This document shows positions 28,241-36,805 of a stretch of DNA of 64,000 nt, piece by piece. Under the pieces are notes generated by a model. It saw nothing but the letters and a program-made list of their open reading frames with translations, did no database searches and was not told the DNA's origin. Source of the DNA: Streptomyces sp. NBC_01549 (lineage in GTDB: Bacteria > Actinomycetota > Actinomycetes > Streptomycetales > Streptomycetaceae); the NCBI RefSeq assembly GCF_026339955.1, contig NZ_JAPEPW010000002.1, positions 186,001-250,000 on the forward strand, written 5' to 3'. Made by a program: the position numbers and the translations under genes. Every line of letters begins with the position of its first letter. Position 1 is the first letter of the stretch.

Positions 28241-28560
28241 TGATCAGGTCGGCCGCTTGCAAGAGATCTCCGACCCAGATCATGGAGGCGCGGAGTTCGA
28301 GGCCGACGAGGTAGCTCTCGGATGACTTGTCGGAGCGTGTGGCGATGCCGCGCCAGTCCTTCAGCCGGTTGATCAGTCGCTCGACGGTGTTGCGATCACG
28401 GTAGAGATCGGCATCGTAAGTGACGGGACGGCCGCCCCGGCTGCCCTTCTTCTTGCGGTTGGCGGCTTGGTCTCTCTTCTCAGGGATGACCGTCTTGATG
28501 TGGCGTTTACGCAGGTAGGCGCGGTTGGCGCGAGACGAGTACGCCTTGTCCGCGGCGACC
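28241..28560 (-). pseudogene. IS5/IS4-type transposase C-terminal fragment
   Basis: AADKAYSSRANRAYLRKRHI, KTVIPEKRDQAANRKKKG and RNTVERLINRLKDWRGIATR are the C-terminal catalytic motifs, including the Glu-containing NTVERLINRLK. The N-terminal half is absent, replaced at about 28560 by plus-strand coding sequence. Confidence 0.75.
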
Positions 28561-29030
28561 GCGCCCGGCCGGGAGCGGGGCCGGCCGGCCGGGAGGCGGA
28601 CGCGGTTCAAGGAGACCATGCTGGGCCGTGTGCGCCTGGCCGACGAGGACGGCGACCGCCCCGTGCGGCTGGACCTGCTGGCCCGTGCCGACGCCGTGCT
28701 GCTGCCCCACCGCACGACGCGGGCGCACGTCAGCGGACGGGTACGCATGGCGGGACGGGCCAACGACGCCGAAGCCGAGGGCGAGCTGGAGATAGCGCCC
28801 CTGTCGCGCCGCAGGATCCGCTACCGGATCACCTTCGCCATGGAAGGCCGGCGCCTCACCCTGGACGGCTGGAAGTCGGTGTCGCCCAAGCGCCCGCTCG
28901 CCTCGCTGACCGTACTGCCGTACACCCTGTACGAGGACGGTGACTGCGTGGGCGAGGGCACACTGCGCTTCCCCCTCGCCACCGGCCTGCTGCCCTTCCT
29001 CGCAAGCTTCCGGTTCCCTCGTACGGCCGC
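28561..29030 (+). pseudogene. Unrecognised beta-rich protein fragment
   Basis: The open frame reads RFKETMLGRVRLADEDGDRP, then VRMAGRANDAEAEGELEIAP and RYRITFAMEGRRLTLDGWKS. The alternating hydrophobic pattern suggests a beta-sandwich, and the FxExMxG-type start recalls a small domain found attached to some actinobacterial GMC oxidoreductases. That likeness is weak. Both ends lie inside transposase fragments, so it is a gene piece. Confidence 0.35.
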
Positions 29031-29340
29031 GTCCCCTGCCGACAGGCATCTGACGTCGCGCTGGGACGGCACACCGGGGCGGACCGAGGCTGAGCACGAC
29101 CTCGATCCCCGCATCTGCGAGGACGGTGGAACAGGTGAGGGACCTTCCGTCGCGATCCCGGATGAGGAACCGGGACTTGCAACCCGCGTCCTCGAGGTCC
29201 ATGACCAGATTCCTGCGGCCTGCGCCACCCAGGAAGCGGCCGGGTGGTGCGGTCGCACCCAAGACCCCGGATCCGTCGGTTGGCGTGCTCGATCACCGTG
29301 AACACGTATATCCGTGCCCCGGACAACGTGACCGTTTCGA
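29030..29340 (-). pseudogene. Integrase-core transposase fragment (IS481-like)
   Basis: Minus strand: RIYVFTVIEHANRRIR, then RNLVMDLEDAGCKSRFLIRD and VLADAGIEVVLS, with frameshifts. This is the middle of an rve-type core (the SRFLIRDRDG motif holds the second Asp). Neither end is present. Confidence 0.65.
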
Positions 29341-29715
29341 AGAAGTCGTCGCACGCCGGCAGGGCCTCGGCCTGGGAGATGTGGGACCTGGTGACACGCC
29401 GACTGGTGTGAGTGCCTCCCGCGCCCGGTGTTCGGACCGATGATCGTCATCCAGTTGGGTCGGCAAGTGCAAGGTCAAACAGCCCACAGAGAGTCCAGAA
29501 CCCGTCGCAATCCATCTGCGGCGCCACAGGTCAACGGCATACAATCACCGCAACAGCAGTGAGACTTCACAGGCGCCGACGCCTGCGTCCGCTACCTCAC
29601 CGGGCTGCTGCCGGTCCGCTGACGTTGGACGATTTCCCTCGGGTGGTGCGGCGCCTGGGATAAGATCGCGCTGGCTGTTGATCGTCACGATCGCCGTTAT
29701 ACCGAAGAGGGAGCC

Positions 29716-31734
29716 ATGTGGCGAACGCTGGCCAGCGCGGTGGCCGGTTTGTTCGTGCTGTTCGTCGGCAGTCTTGCCTTCAATGCGGCGTCTGGCCAGA
29801 GCCGCTGGCCGGGGCCGCTCGACTTTGTGCGCGTCCACCCGTGGGTGGTACTTCTCCTGCTGATACCACTGGCGCTCATCGGGCTGTGGCAGGCGCCGCG
29901 CCGCGACCGTGCGCAGGACCCGCTCGCGCCCGTGGCGTACCGACTGCCGCCGCGCAACACCAACTTCACCGGCCGCGACGCCACGCTGCGGGAGGTGCGG
30001 CAGTACCTCACCTCGGTGAACGACGTCACGATGCTGGTCGTGCACGGGCTGGGTGGCGTCGGCAAGACCCAGCTCGCCGTCGAGTACGCCTACCGCTACC
30101 TGTCGAAGTACCGGTTCGTCGCGTTCGTGGACGCCGAGCACCCCGATCTGGTGGCGTCCCAGTTCGTATCGCTGGCCGGGGAGCTGGGGCTGACGGAGGT
30201 GAGCTCCGACCAGGCCATCCCGCGGGTGTACGGCAAGTTGAGGGACCGCAGGCCCTGGCTGATCATCTTCGACAACGGGGAGAAACCGGGCACGCTCACG
30301 CACGCGATGCCGTCGGGCGGCCCGGCGAGCAACGGCCATGTCATCGTCACGACCAGACTGAGTGGCTGGTCGGGCAGAGCCGGCGTCATCGACCTCGATG
30401 TGTTCACCAGACGAGAGTCGGTGGAGCTGCTGGTCCGGCGGGTGCCCGGCATGACCGCGGCGGTGGCGGACCGCATCGCCCAGCAACTGGGGGACCTGCC
30501 GCTGGCGTTGGAGCAGGCGGCCGGGTACATGGGCTACAACCACACGGCGCCCGAGGAGTACCTGGCTCTGCTGACGTCGCGGCTGGAGGACATGATCGCG
30601 CGGGGCGAGCTGACCGACCGGCCGGCGGTGGTGGTCGCGAGCCTGTGGGAGCTCAGTGTGCGAAGGCTGGAGACGGACCAGCCCCAGGCGGTGCGTCTGC
30701 TGGAGCTGTGTGCCCTGCTGGCGCCGGAGCCGATCCCGCTGGACCTGTTCACCGGCAGCCCCGAAACGCTGGGCGGAGTCGCAGCCGACCCGCTGGCGTG
30801 GGACACGACGGTCGGCGCCCTGGCTGGTATGGGTCTCGCGAGGCGCGAGAACGCGTCCCTGGTGCTGCACCGGCTGGTGCAGGCCGCCATTCGGGCAGCG
30901 ATGCCGGACCAGGTGCACACTGACGCTCGGGTCCAGCTGTGTCGTGCGCTGCTCGCGGCCGTGCCGCACGATATCCACGGAGACCCGGACGCGCGGCCGC
31001 GGTGGCAGAAGCTGCTCCCGCACGTCATTGCGGTGGCCAAGGACGATCCACCGGCCGAGTGCGCTGCGGAGACCGCGGTGCTGCTGAGGCTGGCGTCAAC
31101 GTTCCTCATCCAGCTCGGGGATTGCTCGGTGGCGCTGCCGCTGTGTGAACGTGCCCTCGCGATCGACGAGTCGCTCGAGGGCCGGGATGCGGAGGCCGGC
31201 TTCGATCTGATCACCCTGGCGCAGATCCACCAGGACCTCGGCGCGACGGAGAGGGCACGCCCGCTGGCGGAACGCGCGCTGCGCCTGCACGAGTCCAGCC
31301 TGCCGGCGGACAGTCCCGCCATCGCGACGGACCTGGCCACGCTTGCGCGGATACTGTGCCTTCTCGGCGAACACAGGGCGGCGCGGCCACTGGCCGAGCG
31401 GGCGCTACAGATCGACGAGGCGGCGTACGGGCCGGACGATCCGTACGTGAGCTTCGACCTGATAGCACTGGCGAACGTCCACCTTGACCTCGGCGACTAC
31501 GCCATGGCCGTGCCGCTGATCTCGCGGTCGCTGCGGATCCGCGAGGCCAGTTACGCGCCGGACCACCTGTACATCGGGTACGCCCTGCTGCTCAAAGCCC
31601 GAACCCTACACGCGTTGAACGACCCGACCGCAGCGGACCTCGCGCGCCGGGGTGCACAGATCCTGCACACCCGACTGGGCAAGACCCACCCCAAGACCGA
31701 GGACGCATTCGCTCTGGTCAACCGTCTACGTTGA
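29716..31734 (+). CDS. Membrane-anchored STAND NTPase with TPR repeats (FxsT-like)
   Basis: 672 residues. Two N-terminal membrane helices (ASAVAGLFVLFVGSLAF; VHPWVVLLLLIPLALIGLW). Then an NB-ARC-type domain: NFTGRDATLREVRQYL, P-loop VVHGLGGVGKTQLAVEYAYR (about residue 115), Walker B-like WLIIFDNGE, and GDLPLALEQAAGYM. The C-terminal third has tetratricopeptide repeats (ARPLAERALRLHESSLP; ARPLAERALQIDEAAYGP). It resembles FxsT-type proteins of FxSxx-COOH systems and other STAND switch ATPases used in signalling or defence. No FxsA/B/C partner is visible nearby. Membrane anchoring at the N-terminus is unusual. Intact between transposon debris. Confidence 0.82.
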   Translation: MWRTLASAVAGLFVLFVGSLAFNAASGQSRWPGPLDFVRVHPWVVLLLLIPLALIGLWQAPRRDRAQDPLAPVAYRLPPRNTNFTGRDATLREVRQYLTSVNDVTMLVVHGLGGVGKTQLAVEYAYRYLSKYRFVAFVDAEHPDLVASQFVSLAGELGLTEVSSDQAIPRVYGKLRDRRPWLIIFDNGEKPGTLTHAMPSGGPASNGHVIVTTRLSGWSGRAGVIDLDVFTRRESVELLVRRVPGMTAAVADRIAQQLGDLPLALEQAAGYMGYNHTAPEEYLALLTSRLEDMIARGELTDRPAVVVASLWELSVRRLETDQPQAVRLLELCALLAPEPIPLDLFTGSPETLGGVAADPLAWDTTVGALAGMGLARRENASLVLHRLVQAAIRAAMPDQVHTDARVQLCRALLAAVPHDIHGDPDARPRWQKLLPHVIAVAKDDPPAECAAETAVLLRLASTFLIQLGDCSVALPLCERALAIDESLEGRDAEAGFDLITLAQIHQDLGATERARPLAERALRLHESSLPADSPAIATDLATLARILCLLGEHRAARPLAERALQIDEAAYGPDDPYVSFDLIALANVHLDLGDYAMAVPLISRSLRIREASYAPDHLYIGYALLLKARTLHALNDPTAADLARRGAQILHTRLGKTHPKTEDAFALVNRLR

Positions 31735-31835
31735 CGACGGGAGCTCAACGACGGGCTGCGGTGCACGACACGGCGCGGGAGGAGACGCCGTGTGCGGAGC
31801 GCTGCGGGTGGTGAACCTTCGAGGGGGAGACAACG

Positions 31836-32040
31836 TGGTCCTTTCTGCACCGGGTGGCGGCCGCCTACCGGCTGCAGGTCACCGACCTCACGGGATCGTG
31901 GCGGTGGGCGAACCCGGTGCAGCGCAGGCATGGTGGGCGTCCGGACGGAGAGGTGCTGCTCGACGGGGTGGCGCAGGAGCAGCTGGCCGGGTGGTGCCGC
32001 GTGCCGGCACTGGCTTCGAACGAGTCGATTGGCCCCAGGT
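31836..32040 (+). pseudogene. TniQ-like N-terminal fragment
   Basis: SFLHRVAAAYRLQVTDLTGS followed by DGEVLLDGVAQEQLAGWCRV resembles the beginning of TniQ proteins (target-site adaptors of Tn7/Tn5053-like transposons). Only about 65 codons remain, in a frame different from the next gene. Tentative. Confidence 0.4.
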
Positions 32041-32047
32041 CGCATTT

Positions 32048-32464
32048 ATGGATTTGATCGGTGACATCGCAGCCATCCGCACCCCCGTTCCCCAGCCCGG
32101 TGACGTCACACCGGAGGAGTTCTACGCCGACGCCCGCGAGCAGGCGGAGCAGGCCCGCAAGGACGACGCGACCAACCTCCAGGCCCAGTGCGACGGCCTG
32201 GACGAGGACCCCTTGCTCCTGGCGCTCGGCAACGCCCGCGCCCGGACGGAGGCCGCCGACCGCGAGATCCGCCTCCTGCTCGCCTACGGGCGGGAGTTCC
32301 ACGGCAACCGCCCCTACAAGCTCGACCCCCTCGCCGAGGCGAGCGGCATGACCCCCTCCGGCATCCGCACCGCCTACAGCAGCGGTGAAGTCGAAGCCGT
32401 GGCCCGCCAGATCGACCGGACGCCGGACAGTCACCGGTCCCGGTCGCACGGAGACCGGCAATGA
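32048..32464 (+). CDS. Hypothetical protein with HTH-like C-terminus
   Basis: 138 residues from ATG 32048. The acidic/helical N-terminus (DVTPEEFYADAREQAEQARK) precedes a C-terminal segment, YKLDPLAEASGMTPSGIRTA, that looks like a helix-turn-helix recognition unit. It is similar in style to small accessory proteins of Streptomyces plasmids. Its stop overlaps the next ATG (ATGA), so it was the first gene of a small operon now interrupted. Confidence 0.55.
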   Translation: MDLIGDIAAIRTPVPQPGDVTPEEFYADAREQAEQARKDDATNLQAQCDGLDEDPLLLALGNARARTEAADREIRLLLAYGREFHGNRPYKLDPLAEASGMTPSGIRTAYSSGEVEAVARQIDRTPDSHRSRSHGDRQ

Positions 32465-32565
32465 CCAAAGACCACGAACACGCCCGAGGAGACTACATCT
32501 GCCCGCACCCGTGGTCCGCACTGGCCACGGCCATCGAAGGCCGCGCCTGCACCGTCGCCCGCTGC
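32461..32565 (+). pseudogene. Truncated downstream partner ORF
   Basis: ATG 32461 overlaps the preceding stop. About 35 codons (DHEHARGDYICPHPWSALAT; GRACTVARC) remain before it runs into reversed DinB sequence. Two Cys suggest a small zinc-binding protein, but function is unknown. Confidence 0.35.
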
Positions 32566-32790
32566 AGCGTGAGCTGGGGGACGTCGGCGACGTCTCCGAC
32601 AGTGTGGAGGCCGTACTCCGCGAGCGTCGCGGCCGCCTTCGCGCCCACCCCGGGCAGCTCCCGGACCGGACGCGGTCGCAGGAACGCGGTGATCGCCTCG
32701 GGGGAGTCGTCGATGACGGTGCGCCGACCAGGCGGGGTGAGCGCGCAAGCCATGGCGGCGAGCAGCCGGTTGGGGGCGGCCCCCGCACCA
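32558..32790 (-). pseudogene. DNA polymerase IV (DinB) internal fragment
   Basis: PNRLLAAMACALTPPGRRTV, DDSPEAITAFLRPRPVRELP and GVGAKAAATLAEYGLHTVGD span the palm/thumb junction and helix-hairpin-helix of a Y-family polymerase. Both ends are missing. Confidence 0.75.
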
Positions 32791-32998
32791 CTGCGTACCC
32801 CGTACAGGGCGAGCGCGCGCAACTGAATGAGTTCGGTGATGTCGCAGGCGTCCCGGCGCCTTCTCTGGGGCAAGCAGGATGGCGTGAGGCGCAATAGGGA
32901 GATTTGTGCAGCTCAGCGCCAGCGCGGCTGAGCGTATCGGATGCAACAGGCGTTGTGCTATCGCTGATTCAGGTAAGAACCAGCATCACCGCGACTAA

Positions 32999-33897
32999 GA
33001 ACTCCTAACAGAATACTGCAACTTGCCTTGGAATGTTGCCGTCTGATGGGGCGTTAGCCTGCACATGAGAAGGGTTGAGCAGCTGCCGTGGATCGTGTCG
33101 GATGAGCTGTGGGCGCGGATCGAGCCGTTGCTTCCGGTGGTGCCGCGCCGCGTGGATCACCCGGGGCGCAGGCGTCTGGACGACCGGAAGGTGCTGTCGG
33201 GCATCCTGTTCGTGCTCTATACGGGCATTCCGTGGGAGTTCCTGCCCCAGGAACTGGGCTTCGGCTCGGGGATGACCTGCTGGCGGCGTCTGCGTGACTG
33301 GAACGACGCGGGTGTCTGGCAGCGTCTGCACGAATCGCTGCTGGCCGAGCTGAACGCCGCCGGCGCCCTGGACTGGTCGAGGGCGGTGATCGACGGCTCC
33401 CACGTGCGGGCCATGAAGGGCGGCCCAAAACCGGACCGAGCCCGGTCGACCGTGCCCGAACAGGCTCTAAACACCATTTGATCACCGAAGCGCACGGCAT
33501 CCCGCTGGCCGCATCGCTGACCGGCGGCAACCGCAACGACGTCACCCAGCTCATGCCGCTGATCGAGGCTGTTCCGCCGGTGCGCGGCCGACGCGGACGG
33601 CCCCGCCGACGTCCGAAGAAGCTCTACGCCGACCGGGGCTACGACCACGACAAGTACCGCAAGCAGGTCCGGGCGGTCGGGATCACCCCCGTCATCGCCC
33701 GCCGCGGCACCGAACACGGCTCAGGGTTGGGTGTCCACCGGTGGGTCGTCGAGCAGAGCTTCGCACTCCTCCACTGGTTCCGCCGGTTACGCATCCGCTG
33801 GGAGATACGCGACGACATCCACGAAGCCTTCCTCAGCCTGGCCTGCAGCATCATCTGCTGGCGACGACTGAGGAACCTCTCACTTTGTTAGGAGTTC
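32999..33897 (+). mobile_element. Complete IS5-family element, 899 bp, TSD TAA
   Basis: Perfect 12-bp terminal inverted repeats GAACTCCTAACA (32999-33010) and TGTTAGGAGTTC (33886-33897), flanked on both sides by TAA (32996-32998 and 33898-33900), the 3-bp TNA duplication usual for this group. One frameshifted transposase inside. Confidence 0.9.
33065..33891 (+). CDS. IS5-family transposase read through a -1 frameshift
   Basis: OrfA (from ATG 33065) holds LPWIVSDELWARIEPLLPVV and IPWEFLPQELGFGSGMTCWR. OrfB holds SKHHLITEAHGIPLAASLTG, LYADRGYDHDKYRK and VVEQSFALLHWFRRLRIRWE. The frames differ by -1, and the switch fits the CCAAAAC stretch near 33425, giving KGGPK-TGPSPVDRARTG. Since ends and TSD are intact, a programmed frameshift is likelier than decay. 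Confidence 0.85.
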
Positions 33898-34011
33898 TAA
33901 GAGTTGTCCCGCAACACTGGGTTCCTCCCCAGCGCCTGCTGTGCTGCCGACTCGCGCCTTTTCGGGCTGGGCCATCCGGGAAGGTACGTTGCACGGCGCC
34001 GTGGGAGGCGC

Positions 34012-34305
34012 TCAGTCCAGAGCGGCGGTCACCGCCTCAGACACCATCGCTCCCGCCTCCTGGATCCGCTGACGCATGTTCCGGTCGTACAGCCAGGCGC
34101 AAGCCTCGATCGCTGGAAAGAGTTCGGCGAGAATCAACGCCGCACGCTTCGGTACGTGGGTTTCTTTCCTCCAGGCCGTCCCGCAGCGATCGATCTCCTC
34201 CTGTAGCTGAAGGAGCGCCTGCTCATCGAACCCCTCGTTCAAGCGCAGGGGGATCACGAAACGATCCGCCGCCTCTTCCAGACGACTGACCAAGTCTGTC
34301 TCCAT
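34012..34305 (-). CDS. Hypothetical protein, 97 aa
   Basis: ATG 34305 with GGAGG five bases upstream. Predicted mostly helical (METDLVSRLEEAADRFVIPL; ALILAELFPAIEACAWLYDR). No signal peptide or motif recognised; function unknown. Confidence 0.6.
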   Translation of the reverse strand: METDLVSRLEEAADRFVIPLRLNEGFDEQALLQLQEEIDRCGTAWRKETHVPKRAALILAELFPAIEACAWLYDRNMRQRIQEAGAMVSEAVTAALD

Positions 34306-34365
34306 GTGTGCCTCCGTCTCGGGCAGTTCGCAGGGCGGTGGGACGATCTTCTCGTGGCTGGTGTG

Positions 34366-34560
34366 CTCACGGCGTCACAGCCGTCTTGGATAGGCCCGTT
34401 CACCGGGCTGAGCCCGCCCTGCGCCGCGAGGGAGCAGACACTGTCCGCGGCCGTGGAGCCCGCCTCTGGAGGACCGCGTCATGCTGGTTGCGGCCTACTG
34501 GCGCACCAACTTGACGCTGCGCCAGCTCGCGCCGCTGTCGGGCACCGCTGCGGTGAGAGT
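34366..34560 (+). pseudogene. IS5-type (DDE_Tnp_4) transposase N-terminal stump
   Basis: VLTASQPSWIGPFTGLSP, LRREGADTVRGRG and LVAAYWRTNLTLRQLAPL lie in shifted frames and match the N-terminus of the family also seen at 21509-21800. The catalytic part is absent. Confidence 0.6.
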
Positions 34561-34906
34561 CAAGGCGGCCGATGACGAGCGCGGCAGCGTACGGGTGCCG
34601 CGCGTTGCGGGCCGGGCTCCCTCTTGCCGGACGTGGCGAGGGGGCCGAGTGGTGTGGGCTGGTGGTCAGGTCGCAGCCTCATGCGATCTCGGTGCCCGCC
34701 TTCCCGATGGGGCGCCCGCCGGGTGATCGTCCGGCACGCGCAGCTGCCCTACTGGCCGTGGCGGCGCCGACGCTGGCCAGGGCTGCATCATCAGTCACAG
34801 CGCCTCGTCCACCACCCGCCTCACATGCGGGTGCGGCCCGGCCGGAGAGTTTCCGGGCGGGCCGCGGTGGGTCGGCTGGCCGGTGCGGGCCGGCCGGTTT
34901 CGTCGG
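34561..34906. other. Gap without recognisable gene
   Basis: Several long GC-rich frames are open but none has recognisable homology. It lies between the IS5 stump and the end of the DUF2231 gene. Confidence 0.4.
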
Positions 34907-35431
34907 TCAGTCTCCGTCGCTCGACTTCGTGGCGGTCTTGGAGTACGCGTCGTGCCAGGCGGCCTTCGCGCCCGAGTCGCCGATCCGGTACACGTCGACG
35001 ACCGCGCCCGCGGCCACCACCACGGACAGGACGGCCGCGGCGACGTGGAGCACCGACCCCGACCGCGCTCCCGACCGAGCCCCGGAAAGCTCCCGCGACT
35101 GCGGCGCGCCCGTACGGCGGGAGATCCACCACACGCCGGCCGCCAGCACGAACAGGCCCAGCGCCCAGGGCAGCATTCCGTCGCCCAGCTCGGCGTGGCG
35201 CCGCACCAGCGGGTCGCTGTCCACGTGTCGCTCCAGCCACTCCCCGGCCTGGGTGGCCAGCGGCACGGTCGCCAGCGTGACCAGGGCGAGCAGCGGCAGT
35301 GCCAGTCCGAGCCGCCGGGCGGCCTGCGGCCACAGCGCGCATATCACGAGCGTCAGCGCGCTGAGCGGGACCAGGACAACGACGGCATGGACCAGCAGCA
35401 CGTGCGCGGGCAGGCCGTTGATCAAACTCAT
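34907..35431 (-). CDS. DUF2231 integral membrane protein
   Basis: 174 residues from ATG 35431, preceded by GGAGGAG. Starts MSLINGLPAHVLLVHAVVVL, the signature opening of DUF2231. Four membrane helices are visible: LLVHAVVVLVPLSALTLVI, LGLALPLLALVTLATVPLA, LPWALGLFVLAAGVWW and LHVAAAVLSVVVAAGAVV. The conserved His in the first helix and HxEL-like RRHAELGD suggest a heme- or quinone-related membrane role in this family; function is not established. Confidence 0.85.
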   Translation of the reverse strand: MSLINGLPAHVLLVHAVVVLVPLSALTLVICALWPQAARRLGLALPLLALVTLATVPLATQAGEWLERHVDSDPLVRRHAELGDGMLPWALGLFVLAAGVWWISRRTGAPQSRELSGARSGARSGSVLHVAAAVLSVVVAAGAVVDVYRIGDSGAKAAWHDAYSKTATKSSDGD

Positions 35432-35602
35432 CAGGCGCTCCTCCAGGGGCAGCCGTGAGGGGACGCGAACCCGGATCGGGTGTTCGGGGGAGCCCTCTCG
35501 TGCGTCCGCGTGTTCGGGCGCGCCAGCCTGACACAGGAACCTCTCAGGTTCTTCTGAGCACCATCCCGCCAGCGGCCCGGCCCGTCCCAACCAGCTTGGG
35601 CG

Positions 35603-35692
35603 TCGTCCCACGTTGGCGGGTGGCAGAGCGGACGTTCGCCTGGCTGGGACGGTGCCGACGCCTGTCCAAGGACTACGAATACCTTCGCGTCA
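35603..35692 (+). pseudogene. Transposase C-terminal fragment
   Basis: PRWRVAERTFAWLGRCRRLS then KDYEYL is the Glu-motif tail of an IS5-type transposase. It is joined in another frame to the following toxin remnant. Confidence 0.7.
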
Positions 35693-35930
35693 ACAGATCG
35701 CCTTCAGCGACTCCGCCGCGAAGCAGCAGGAGAACCTCACTGACGAACACCAGATCCACGCCCTGGACCGCGCCCTGGTCGCCATCTCCGTCGACCCGGA
35801 GATCGGCGAGCCGATCCCGGGCGACACCACTCACCCCGAACTGCGCCAGTACGCAGACGAGATCGAACGAGTCCGAGTCCTGTACTTCGTCACCGCACTG
35901 CGCACTGTGGTGGTGTCGACGGTCAGGTAA
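35693..35930 (+). pseudogene. RelE/ParE-like toxin, 5' truncated
   Basis: IAFSDSAAKQQENLTDEHQI, ALDRALVAISVDPEIGEPIP and VRVLYFVTALRTVVV have the helix-strand pattern of RelE/ParE-superfamily toxins. The start is lost at the transposase junction and the end differs from the usual VVAYVEA. No antitoxin is visible. Confidence 0.45.
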
Positions 35931-35968
35931 TTCGGCTCTGTCGAGGATCTTGTGACGTCAGTGGGGTG

Positions 35969-36547
35969 TCACGGGCTGTGAAGGATGCGTCTGCGGAGGA
36001 GGTCGAGGTTGGCCCCGCCGAAGCCCATGCGCTTGAGGAGCTTGGCTCTGGTCACGTGTCCCTCGACCTGGCCAGAGCTCCAGGGCGTGGACGGGGCGGC
36101 TGTGACCGCGTCCATGTCCCTCTTCACGCCGTTGACCAGGGAATGCAGGGTGGGCAGGTCGTCTGCGAGGACGCGGTCCATCCATGCGGACAGTTCCTCG
36201 CCCCGCAGATCGCGCATCATGTCGGCGAAGTCGCGAACGTGGCGTGCGGTGGCGTCGAGGTGCGGACAGGCGGCCCGGATCTCTTTGAGCTCGGCCGCGT
36301 CGGTCTCGGCGAGGTGTCCGGGGTTGGTCATGATCCAGCGGACGATGCGCCGGGGTTTCGGGGCGGCCCGCAGCTCGGGGGCAGGCACGGGCAGGTTGTT
36401 CGGCCTGGGGCTGTGCGGCTTTTTGAAGGGGCGGAAGTAGCGGCGGACGCACTGGATGTCTCCGGTGAAGCCACGTGCGCGCAGTTCGCGGTGCAGTTGC
36501 GGGATGTCGTGGCAGCCCTCGCGCCAGCGCCTGTGCAGGTAGGGCTT
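35969..36547 (-). pseudogene. ISL3-family transposase C-terminal half
   Basis: WREGCHDIPQLHRELRARGF, DFADMMRDLRGEELSAWMDR, and SSGQVEGHVTRAKLLKRMGF with the Glu of QVEGHV, then GGANLDLLRRRIL, match the last half of ISL3-type transposases. The N-terminal zinc finger and first Asp motifs are missing. Confidence 0.8.
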
Positions 36548-36612
36548 GTGTCAGTCCAGGATCGATGCCCGGTTGGTGGTGAAGTTTCCCCGAGATCTTG
36601 GACACGGTGTTG

Positions 36613-36800
36613 TTACGCCGCGAGGGCCTGGTCTTGCCGGTAGCGCAGGCGTGTTTCGTGGGGTGTGAGGTAGCCGAAGTGGATGTGCTTGCGTAGACGG
36701 CGTCTGTTGTAGAAGGTTTCGATGAAGTCGAAGATGCCGGCTCGGGCGGTGGCCCGGTCGGTCCAGAAGCGGGTGCCGATCTCTTCTTTCAGGACGGCCC
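36613..36800 (-). pseudogene. IS3-family OrfB C-terminus (second IS3 type), split by IS1634 element
   Basis: WAVLKEEIGTRFWTDRATAR, then FDFIETFYNRRRLRKHIHFG and YLTPHETRLRY, is the OrfB tail. The adjoining codons SCFDNAAAESL are found at 38787 onward on the far side of the IS1634 element. Related to, but not the same as, the IS3 copies A and B. Confidence 0.8.
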
Positions 36801-36805
36801 ACAAG

